Source: Cycas panzhihuaensis (taxonomy: Eukaryota; Cycadophyta). Taken from it: a DNA stretch of 64,000 nucleotides. Below the pieces are notes generated by a model. The model searched no databases. It was not told where the DNA came from and saw only the letters and a list, made by a program, of their open reading frames with translations. Both the position numbers and the translations under genes were made by a program. Shown piece after piece: positions 46,970 to 55,916 of this stretch (position 1 is the stretch's first letter; every line of letters begins with the position of its first letter). The stretch spans positions 112,537,741 to 112,601,740 of the forward strand of contig CM041465.1 in NCBI GenBank assembly GCA_023213395.1. Direction: 5' to 3'.

Positions 46970-48856
46970 TTAGGGGGTATTATCTCCTGGCTGGTGTGAT
47001 CCCTCCCTAGGAGACCATATGCCTCCTAGGCTCCTCTTGCACCGCTGTGAGCTCCCAACCCCACTCCCTTCATCTCGAGGCCTCCTTGGGGTCACCACCA
47101 TCGTGTGGGTCTGAGTCCTACTCCATAATGTCCTCACTATCATATGTGCCACTAGTTGATTATATCACACCCGAATATAATCCCTTTCCCCCTCTACTCC
47201 TCATAGCCTCTACTTCAGCACAATTATCCTTATGTGGCTCTCTGCATCATTGCCTGCTGCTACTCCACCTTAAGCCTCTAACACCTGGACCCACCCTCAT
47301 AAAGTCTTCCTCTCCATGACTGTATGGTCCCTCTTTATGCGAATCCCATCCAGCTCTCCCTATAATTGTCCTACCCTTGCCTAGTGCTCTTGGGATTTTA
47401 TCACTTATATATCCCTAACTCTAATCAGTGGGGCAAATGTTGTTATGTATGCTACTACTAATCGAGGCTTCTCTGTAGCCTAAATGAGAGGTTGCCCCTC
47501 TACGTAGACCTGGGGAAATACCTCCTAGACTATTGACTCTATTGATCTTGCCATCTTTGCTGCTCCTGCCAAGTCAAACATGTCACGTGTTAGTCTATAC
47601 ATCCATGTATCAAATCCTAAAACCAAATCAAAGTAAACTATATAAGCACCTAGTGGTCGAAAGATGACAGGAAAAGGTAATGTCTCACCTCTTGGGACAT
47701 TTGGTTCCTCAACTGAGATGACCACCTCCTCCATGGGACCTCCCTCAGCCATGGGTACCTCCTCCTCAGCCTTAGGTACTAACTTACCTACCTCCTGGCC
47801 TGTCAGGGTGTCTCTTCCCTCCTCTACCACTGCCACTGCCAAAGATCTTCCTACCACTCTCAATCTTTGTATTGGTGTGTGTGTTGGCCTATCTCCTCTT
47901 GTAACTCTTGAAGGACCTGCCTCACCTCCTATAGCCCCTGAAGTACCTGCCTCTCCTCTTGCCACTCCTGATGGGCCTGACCCATCACCTCCATCTCCAA
48001 GACCACCTCCTAATCCTCTTACCTTATCATTGCTATCCCACCTCACTCCTCTATATGGGTCTGATGTGTAGTCTTTTAGAGTGAGGAGGTCTAGCAACGT
48101 CACCTCTATCGACTGCCTGACATGTGCCTGATCCTCGATCCTCCTAAACCGAGTCTGCCACTTATGCACCATGGGTGCTTTCACTGAGATAAAGCGAGGT
48201 TCTCCTAGTGGTGCCACTGTACCAAAATAGTCAAAGAACCAAGACTATAGTAAAGTACAATAGGAGAATCCTCCTATCTCTACCACCTTGATAGCATCTA
48301 ATTGCATGACCGTGTTCATCGTTATCAAGGTGGCCTAATCTAATCTCTCCCCAACCTCACATCTCCTCACCGTGTCCATCCATCCACCAAGTATGTACCT
48401 ATAATTTTATTTCTAGGAAATCTAGAACATAATGCCTAGTCTAATAAGATTTCTTAATCGAGGAATCCACAACATCACCATCATCTGGATCGATACCCCT
48501 TGTCGGTCCCACCTGCCATAACTAGTGAAGAATGTGGCTACCTCTATGTGTGTAGCATCAGTACTAGGTAATGTCACTAGTGATGCTTGCACCCCTCTTA
48601 TCAGTACCCCCAAGATCCTCCTAATATCTCCTGGTGTGATAGTAACATCTCCCACTTGGGGGAGGTGGAAGATGTGCCACCTATGATCCGAATGGGTGAC
48701 TATATCCACTAGGAGATGCTGATCTGATACATATTGGGGGGTCCTAATAATCTTTAGTAACCCACATCATCCCAATATCTGCCTACCTCCTCGTGACATC
48801 ATCTCTATGAAGCTCATCATAGTGATTCCTATGTTCTTGTAGTTGTTTATTGTCAT
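46970..48856 (-). pseudogene. Antisense gene of Tat A: plant-mobile-domain-like protein
   Basis: Read on the minus strand, 48856 down to 46970. The N-terminal part (48856-48422) contains LLKIIRTPQYVSDQHLLVDI, then HSDHRWHIFHLPQVGDV and TITPGDIRRILGV, the pattern of the plant mobile domain (RWRPETHTFHLPxGEMTxTLxDVxxLLGL) also present in MAIN-like host proteins. Next is a 230-residue open frame (47525-48217), with a Gly/Ala/Glu-rich, probably disordered middle and MAPLGEPRFISVKAPMVHKW at its start. A charged, heptad-like stretch (LDGIRIKRDHTVMERKTL) and a tail with EGSGVGSSQRCKR follow. Stops and frame changes break it. Such antisense PMD ORFs are known in some plant Tat elements; the biological role is unclear. 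The domain call rests on my recall of the family. Confidence 0.75.
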
Positions 48857-49003
48857 AACTGCTAGTAAAAAACCACCAAAGAGTCAGTCAAAACATTCCA
48901 CACTATATCTAGTTTCCCCTAGGATACCTCTCATTTCACTTAGATAAGTTTAACACCCCTTTCAAGCCTTCTGTCTTCTTTCTTTTTGCTTATTTTTCTC
49001 TGC

Positions 49004-49043
49004 CCTATGTCAAACTCTGTGGTACCACAGAGTTTGATATGGG
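49004..49043. repeat. Palindrome centred on GGTACC
   Basis: 49010-49037 is a perfect inverted repeat centred on the KpnI-like GGTACC. With wobble-type mismatches it extends to 49004-49043. The sequence to the right up to 49110 resembles the AAACTTT/AAGTTTACTGTGGGG part of the LTR module. Confidence 0.85.
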
Positions 49044-49530
49044 CCTCACTAAGATTTCAATATTCTCTCAGTGGCCTCACGACAAACTCTATAGCACTGC
49101 GATCTTTACTGTAGAGCCCTCCACAACCCCCATAAAAAGGGGGGAAATACCCCAAAAACCTAAAATTTCTTATCTAAATGGGCCAAAGCCAGGCCAACTA
49201 GGACCAGAGCTACGTAATGCCTTGGTCCTCCCCCTCTATAGGCCCAAATTGAGCACCAAAGGGTCCCAAATTTCCCTTAAAGGGCTAAAAACTACTCTAA
49301 AAATCTTAAAACACCATTAAATTCAGCTGATAAAATGCAACGGGTAAGGGGCAATCCACTCACTGGATCTAGCCTAGCCACCACTGGCTCTGATTGTCCC
49401 TACTCCTTGATTCAACAGTTAGATCTCCCATTGCATGCCTCAAAAGTTAAGCGATGCTCTACTGTGTAAGGGAAAAGGCTCTAGATCGATCCTGAGACCA
49501 TGAAAATGAACTTTGTTTTCACCCCTTTTC

Positions 49531-49541
49531 CTTTATATAGG
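49531..49541 (-). promoter_or_regulatory. Minus-strand TATA-like box
   Basis: Minus strand CTATATAAAGG, a near-consensus plant TATA box (TATATAA), faces the antisense gene. Confidence 0.5.
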
Positions 49542-50107
49542 CAAGGACCTTCATAGGCACTTTCTAATTTCCTTCTACCGTGATAGCCCCTACGACCTCC
49601 TTTTTTTCCATATTATTTTTGTCTTCTAGGTCTGCCCCCCATTTCACCTCCATGGCCTCCCTCTTAAGCCTCCTTGGTGCATTTATGACGATCCCTTTTA
49701 TCTCTCGCAAAGCCCTTCCATATCAATTTTTGCACCACTCTAAAACATACCTATGTTTATACTCCTTTGGATCATATCACCACCCTAGATCTGTTTTATT
49801 GTCCGTTCGAGCCTTTGGGGCTCCTAAAAGAGGTACCTCCCTTATCTTAGACCTCGTTGAGGCCCTTTTAGCAACCTTTGGGACCATAAAGAGGACTTTT
49901 CACCATTGTCCCCCTCCCTTCCATTAGGTTGGTCTCCTCATCCTTGAGTAGCCTCTTTTCAGGGCACTCTTGTCCTTTGTGATCCTGGTCCGTATACTTC
50001 CAAGTGCTTCATAGCTCTATCACTACCTTTCATACCTTTCTTTTCTCATTGACCCCATCGTTGCTTTTCTTTTTCTACCATTTGACTGAGACCCTCATCT
50101 CCTTACC

Positions 50108-50535
50108 ATGGCATTACTCATCTTCACCAATGGAGGAAGTTGTGGTAACCCAAGCCCTTCTGCTGTCACGTAGATCCTCCATGACCCCTCTAGATATAAT
50201 TACATGCATTCTGAGGTCTTTCTTCCTGAAGCTATGAATAACAAAGTTGAGTACACAGTTGTTATTGAAGCCCTTACTAATATGCTCTATTTCCACTGTG
50301 GACCTGTCATCCTTCTTTGTGACTCTCAAGTCATTCTGTTGCATCTCACCCAGGTTTACCAAGTGCACTACCCATGCTTGAGGGCCCTCCTCTCGACTGC
50401 TAAGTCCCTTTTGTCTCACTTCTCTTCCATAAATATCTGACATATTCTTTAAGACCACAACACTAAGGTGAACGACCTTGCATGTCTCATCCTTGAGCAT
50501 CATCTCCCTCTCCTCGATGATCCTCCTTGAGGAAC
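50108..50535 (+). pseudogene. Second RNase H of Tat A, separate plus-strand ORF
   Basis: One frame from the ATG at 50108 reads MALLIFTNGGSCGNPSPSAV, then EVFLPEAMNNKVEYTVVIEA, VILLCDSQVILLHLTQVYQV and DHNTKVNDLACLILEH. These are the four blocks of RNase HI: (D)GGsrGNPGpaa, NNxxEYxAxixAL, DSqlvv.qv.g.yqv and Nx.aDxLA. Catalytic residues are Asn at the first Asp (TNGG for TDGG), Glu in VEY, Asp in CDSQ, and Asp in NDLA. Only four stops break the frame. The GNPGP and YQV style resembles the archaeal-type RNase H reported in Tat elements. It lies 3.9 kb after integrase, beyond the antisense gene. Confidence 0.85.
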
Positions 50536-51008
50536 CTATTGGGTCACCAAAGTGCCCAAGTTCTGGGTCATCTTACCTTCCAAGATTGTGATCCATTCAC
50601 AGCTTTAAAAGCTAGCCACTGATGAGGTTAAACTATGGTGACCATAAAGTTTGTTTTCTTCACTCTACCATTCGTACCATTCCTAGTATGGAATCCTTAT
50701 TGTTTTGACTCTCCTATGTATATAACATACCATTCATAGCACTTGGTTGGTCATATTCTCGACGATCACCAATATTCACCTTGCATGTATGTGATGAGGG
50801 CATCCCCCTCATCTGCCTTCTTTATCATTAGGGTTTGGGGTGATATACAGGCAGCCCTTATGTTGCCATTCTCTCATCTCTCTGTCCACGCATTCTTCCA
50901 TGACACTCGTTATCACCCTTGGTTGATAACACTGCTATATTTATTGTATATTGTTAACTTTTATTGCTAGCATTCACCATCGTGTTGTGCTTCTGAGCAG
51001 TGAGGCCC
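50536..51008 (+). other. Spacer before the Tat A polypurine tract
   Basis: The RNase H frame continues a little (GTYWVTKVPKFWVI) with stops, and no domain was recognised after it. Confidence 0.5.
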
Positions 51009-51025
51009 TACTGCTAAGGGGGTAG
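51009..51025 (+). promoter_or_regulatory. Tat A polypurine tract
   Basis: TACTGCTAAGGGGGTAG ends exactly at the 3' LTR; the core is AAGGGGG. Confidence 0.65.
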
Positions 51026-54000
51026 TGTTTCTCAGCTACCAGGAATAGACATGGTCAAGTTAAATTAGGTAAGTTTAGGTACACTTCTATCCCTACCCTT
51101 ATTAGTTTTAGAAAAGGTGGATTAAGGAACTTTACCTGTATTGCATTTTGATTGATTGACTACATGACCACTATGCATTTGTTGCTTAATTATATTACAT
51201 CCCAACATCTTTTTAGCCTATAACAATCTAGGGATACATATCCCATGGCACTCCACAACCTTCTGCCATGTCTCCACAACTTCTCCAAGTACCTTTTGGC
51301 CACTAGCACCTTGCTTAGGCCTGGTCGTCACCCCGCGTCTACATTTGTATCCCTTTTAGGAATCTTTTGCCATCATTACTTGCTTGTTGTGGTCCCTCTA
51401 AGTCTCATAACCCCCTTTGCCACTTGAACATTGTACCATACCTTCTTAGGGCCTAAGATTCCCTCTTTTTGGAGCTTCTACCCCCCTCACTTTTCTTTTC
51501 TTCCTTTGTTTCCTCCACATTGTAGTAAAATTTGTGGTACCACTGCAAACTTTGCAGTACCACTAAGTTTACTGTGGGGCAACTATCAACAACTATTTTT
51601 TAAACTATCTGTGACTAATTTTATATTTATTATGAATTTTCCACATGGAAGTGACTCAACTCCCGCCTATAGCAAACTCTAATTACTCAATTGAGCTAGG
51701 GTTGGGTTTAAAAACCTAAAATCCACTTCATTTGATCTCTCTCTCATTTATTTTTCACTACTATTTTCTCCGAAAATGCCCTGTAACATACTCAAGTTTT
51801 GCTGCACCTAGCTCCTAGGTAGCTACCAACCTCTTATAGCTCAAGCCATGTAGGTCATAGGTCTTTAATGAGGCTCGTTGAGGAAAGATTATGCTTCAAA
51901 TGCTTCACTAAACTCCAAGTCTCCCTTGTTGCTCAAGGTTTTATCTCCATTTGCTACACCACTAGGATTTCTTCTAGCAAACCCCAAAGGATAATCTTCC
52001 TCACCTAGTTTGACAGGTAGATATGCCCTTACCAGGTACTCTCGAATCAGTGCTTTGGTTTCCTTTCTTTTATTTGAGCAACATAGATACTCTTCTATCA
52101 GTACTTTATGTAGTAAGTTGCTTTCTTTCTTCCTATTATAACGAGAGGCAAACTCTCCCTTTTTCTTGGCCCATCCACACTCCTCTCTTAGTTCTCTTTG
52201 GGTTCCTCAAGGAGGCAATAAGGAAGAGGATTATACAAAGAGTGAAAAGAGCCATATGTAAGGTCCTGTACATAACATGCCTTCTCCTCGAGGGCAACCC
52301 CCTTTTATCCTCCCCTCTCCTTCTACATACGTCCCTTGCTTCCCCAAAGAACCCTTGAAGAGAAGATCTCTACTGGTAGTAGCATAGGCATCTTATTGTT
52401 ATCTTTATAACTAGCACCTTAGATCCTACATAGCTAGGGTTTCAACCTTACTCCATATCCCTCTTGTATTTTAGTTTAATTCTTGCAAAAAACTTGTAAA
52501 AGCTACACTTTACAGCTTTTTCAACATTAGCAACATTTACAACATCTCTTGTCATTTTTGCTTGCCTTTTCAGAAACTTGTCTACATTTGTTATTGGGTT
52601 ATTTCATTCTAAATAACCTTTCATCTTAGTATTTTGGGGTAGTGTGGAGCATCCTAGATTTAGAGGGTTAGCCATTCTGAGGCTAAACATTTTTCCTCTC
52701 TCTCTTCCCCCTTCTTCTACATCAGACATTTAATAATATATGCAACATAAGGAATAATATTAGCATTGCATACATTTCTTTGAATAGAGATTAAACATAT
52801 TTTGCTACTTCTCCTTTCGTATACTTGTTTCGCATGTGTTTGGTGCCTCTTGGAAAAGGGCAAGCTTGGTTAGTGCAGGTTTCCCTTGCATTTAGGATAA
52901 GTGATGACCTTGTCCCAAGTACGCTTCTCTTCCACTCAATAATTATTTTTCTTACACTCAAAGATTGTAAAGTAAAGTTGCTTTAGTGTTTACATTTCCT
53001 TTCTTCACATCTCTTTTTGTTCTTTAGTTTCGAGGGAAGGTAAGGAAGCCCCCTCTCTTGGTTGGCATTCCTTTCGTTGCACCATCCATGATAAGGATAA
53101 GGGTGAGGATTGCAAGAGTGGTGAGGGTAGCGCTACTCTAGTTATCACATTTTTTAGTACATCTCTCTCCCTAGCCTTCTTACTCTTACCTTTATCCCCC
53201 CTTTTGAATCCCCTTAGACAAAAGGAAAAGGAAAGGATTCATGTTATTTTTGCACTTTGCTTGTTGTTCAATGTTTGCCTATTTTAACTCATATAGTTGA
53301 GGATCTAGGCAACCTGCAGTAATAGGTGCCTGCCCCTTCCTTTGGCACATATATCCCCTACATGTTACCCTCTTTCATGTAGGCCTTCACCCCTACCAAG
53401 ACTTAGGCAAGGTATGCTAGGCACTCATCCACACACACTATTATCACCTCATCGCATATCATGATATAGCTTTGCATCCCTTGCATGAGCTTTTCACCTA
53501 TTTGGCAATCTGCTTGATTTGTTTCTTTGCATTTGAAAGAATAAATAAAGAGAGGTAATATCTAGAGAGAGAGAGACAAAGAGTGCATTGCCTTCTTTCT
53601 TTAAAAAGTCATTTCTTTTAAACACAAGCACTACATTTCTAGCTTATATCTCTCTATCACACAACAAGACAAAGACAAATATAGGACAATCTCCTTTGTC
53701 AACCTGTCATACCTAGAACTCCCTTAGGTTTGGTGCCTTGAGAGCGCCTCCTCTTAAGGTTGTTTTCTCCTTCTTTCCTTATTTCCTTAAGCTAGACCTC
53801 CTAGATTCGATCCTTGGGTCAACGCTTAGTGTATGAAACTAGCCGCTCTATTATCTACTCATGTTGCAGGTTGCCTTAGGCTTACACATGGGTTTCTCTT
53901 CTCCCTTGCTAAGGATCATTATCTTTGTCACCTCTTCATGCAAGGAGCTATTCTTTCACTTCCTTCCTCCCCCCTTTGTCTATCTAAGGGTAGGAGGGAC

Positions 54001-54246
54001 TCCATTTAAGGTTACTCAAGAACCTGATAAGATCCCTCTCACACCTATCACTCCAAATTGAGGAGGAGTTATCCTAAAGAAGTTTGTGTGCCATTTACAA
54101 GTCCTCGAACTTGCATTCTAATATACGAACACCATTTGTGGGTGATCTCTTTCGCTCATTATCATAGGTCCATAGACACCTAAATCATTAGTCATTTTAG
54201 CTTGATCTCATTCAAGTCTAGTGACCCCCCCAAAGGTGTGATTCCA
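51026..54246 (+). repeat. Tat A 3' LTR (3.2 kb)
   Basis: It begins TGTTTCTCAGC and ends GATTCCA, collinear with 35281-38556. The opening 100 bases show about 16 differences between copies. GGTTC follows. Confidence 0.94.
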
Positions 54247-54251
54247 GGTTC

Positions 54252-54640
54252 TACAACCATAGGGTAGAGCACTAAAAAATAAAATATAGTCTCTCTATAT
54301 ACAACCAAAGTAGAATATAAAGCAGTAGTCTCTGGCACATGTGAAATAGTTTGGTTAAGAAGACTATTACAAGATTTTCAGCTAGAATAGAAAGGGCCTA
54401 TTAAGAATTTTGTGTTATAATTAGAGCACAATACAAATGATAAAGAATTGAGTATTTCATAGTATAATAAAGCATATTAATATGTAGCACCATTTTATTT
54501 GAGAGCTAGTGCAAGTAAGAGAAATTGAATTAGCATATTGCAACATTGAAGATTAAGTAGTAGACATCTTTATGAAAGCTTTGGGTAAGATCAAATTTTA
54601 GAAATTTAGAGACAAGTTGGAAGTTCTACATATTGACCAT
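54252..54640 (+). pseudogene. Copia D RNase H, second part
   Basis: The frame resumes after Tat A: VSLYTTKVEYKAVVSGTCEI and WLRRLLQDFQLE correspond to VSLSTAKAEYKVVILGAYEI and LRRLLQDLKIE in copia A. The C-terminal TKHI / DILTKA region follows in decayed form. It ends at the polypurine tract TTATGGGAGAGAA (54640-54652). Confidence 0.85.
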
Positions 54641-54652
54641 TATGGGAGAGAA

Positions 54653-55006
54653 TATTGGGATAAGGCCCAATTTATAAATTCATGTGAGAACATTGGGCAC
54701 CTCGATGGAAACTTAAGCCTTTCAAAGTCACCTCGGGCCACCTTATACCACCAACTAGCTGCCTATAGCTCACATGGAGCCACCATAGGTATGATATTTA
54801 AATTATATACTTAATATTTTAATAATTATTTCAATTTCAACTTAAGCCAGGTTAAGACACTTACTACCTACCAAAAATTTCTATTTATAGGTGGGGAATA
54901 CCTCCCTAGTGCTTTTTAACACTGCTACTCTACATTTAAAATTTTTTACTTTGAAGATGATGGTTTGACACTTGTAATCTTCCTGCTCTACTCCTCGATG
55001 TCGACA
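54653..55006 (+). repeat. Copia D 3' LTR
   Basis: 354 bp, TATTGGGATAAGGCC to TGTCGACA, followed by ATTGG at 55007-55011. Confidence 0.9.
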
Positions 55007-55011
55007 ATTGG

Positions 55012-55916
55012 TGAGCTTAATTATTAATGGGAGGATTTTATCAAGGACCTCACAACTTAATATGATAGTACCTAGGATCATGACCACTTTAACTAGTTAG
55101 CTAAAGCCAGATAGGAGGGTACTATTTTAGCTTATGCAATATAATACCGAGGTCTCTCCATAAGGTTTGATGGTCTTTGTTAGAATAAATTACTTGAGTT
55201 ATATATTAGTGAGTTATGACATGACATTAAATACAAGTTGTGACTCCTAAAACTTGATAACATCTCTATAACTATCAATTTTTCAACCCATTAAAAAATA
55301 AAATAAGACATCCCCAACCCTCCCATGAATATTCCCAGAAAAGCAACTACAATTTCAAGTTCCTAGTGTGTGACAAATAACTTCCTAAGAGATGAATAAG
55401 AAATAGTTGAAAGGTTTATGTTTTCATTATAATAAAAAATGGAATAAATAATATAAGTGTCCTGAACAATGCTTATTCATCATTGAAGATGTCCAAGATG
55501 ATGAACTAGCAAAGGAAGCCTCTTTAGAGCCAGAAAATAATGATTATGACCCACATAAGGAGGAAGTAGAAGCTACTACTACTATATATGTGCATGCATT
55601 TACTAGAATCATGACCCCACAAACACTTAAATTTATTGGGTATATCAAGAAAATAAAAGTGGTTATCCTCATAGATTCTGGGAGTACCTATAATTTCATT
55701 AATGGAAAACCTATTCAAGAACTAAATTGTTTTATATATCCTATCAAAATTTTCTAGGTTATGGTGGCTAATGGAGGGACACTTTCTTATGGGGGGAAAT
55801 ACAACAACATCAAGTTACAAATGGGTGACTATCCCCTCTCCACTTCCATGTATGCCATTCTCATTTGAGGAGTCCATGTTGTACTAGGGGTATATTGACT
55901 CAAACCACTAGGGATA
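55012..55916 (+). pseudogene. Gypsy F gag, second part, and protease
   Basis: Gag resumes with WEDFIKDL and later RFDGLCxNKLLELYISEL, the end of retrotrans_gag (f...L...y..gl......l..fi.gL). The zinc knuckle (CFHYNKKWNKxYKCPEQC, near 55420-55470) is CCHC-like. A protease follows in one long frame (VVILIDSGSTYNFINGKP), with DSG intact at about 55677-55685, then VMVANGGTLSYGG and GVHVVLGVYxLKPLG. Tat B interrupts the gene at 55917. Confidence 0.85.

Larger units (their letters stand above)
48857..50107 (-). promoter_or_regulatory. Upstream region of the antisense gene with palindrome and TATA box
   Basis: No supported coding sequence. A 115-codon plus-strand frame at 49580-49927 has no recognised domain. 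A perfect 28-bp palindrome at 49010-49037 (half-site TCAAACTCTGTGGT) lies about 150 bases upstream of the antisense start. A minus-strand TATA-like box, CTATATAAAGG (49531-49541), lies about 680 bases upstream of it. Together they look like a promoter and 5' UTR for the antisense transcript. Confidence 0.5.
35281..54246 (+). mobile_element. Tat A: 19-kb Tat-lineage Ty3/gypsy retrotransposon with extra genes
   Basis: 18,966 bp, TG...CA termini, LTRs of 3,276 and 3,221 bp, and GGTTC target duplication. The PBS, TTGGCGACCATACTAGGGAC at 38557-38576, is not the tRNA-iMet type and resembles the TTTGGCGACTC type of Tat/Ogre elements. Gag has a C-x2-H-x4-H-x4-C zinc site, and pol is PR-RT-RH-IN. Between pol and the 3' LTR lie 4.9 kb with an antisense gene and a second RNase H. 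A solo LTR of the copia C family is inserted at 42079-42760. Tat B at 55917 is the same lineage. Confidence 0.95.
28046..55006 (+). mobile_element. Copia D: Ty1/copia element split by Tat A
   Basis: LTRs at 28046-28408 (363 bp) and 54653-55006 (354 bp) share starts (TGTTGGGA / TATTGGGA) and ends (CCAACA / TCGACA). ATTGG flanks both. Removing Tat A (35281-54246) and one GGTTC leaves a copia element of about 8 kb matching copia A throughout. The first 90 LTR bases differ at about 20% of sites, which agrees with D being older than the Tat A inside it. D is inserted in the gag of gypsy F. Confidence 0.93.

Noticed and set aside
47664-48071. 135-codon plus-strand frame rich in Pro, Ser and Thr
   Set aside because: It is the complement of the Gly/Ala/Glu-rich middle of the antisense gene, which has the PMD-like partner and a longer frame.
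49580-49927. 115-codon plus-strand frame between the antisense promoter and the second RNase H
   Set aside because: Ser/Leu/Phe-rich with no domain recognised; not enough to call a gene, but it could be an N-terminal extension upstream of the RNase H.
50114-50503. 129-codon minus-strand frame
   Set aside because: Opposite the second RNase H, which has four ordered family motifs on the plus strand; the minus frame has none.
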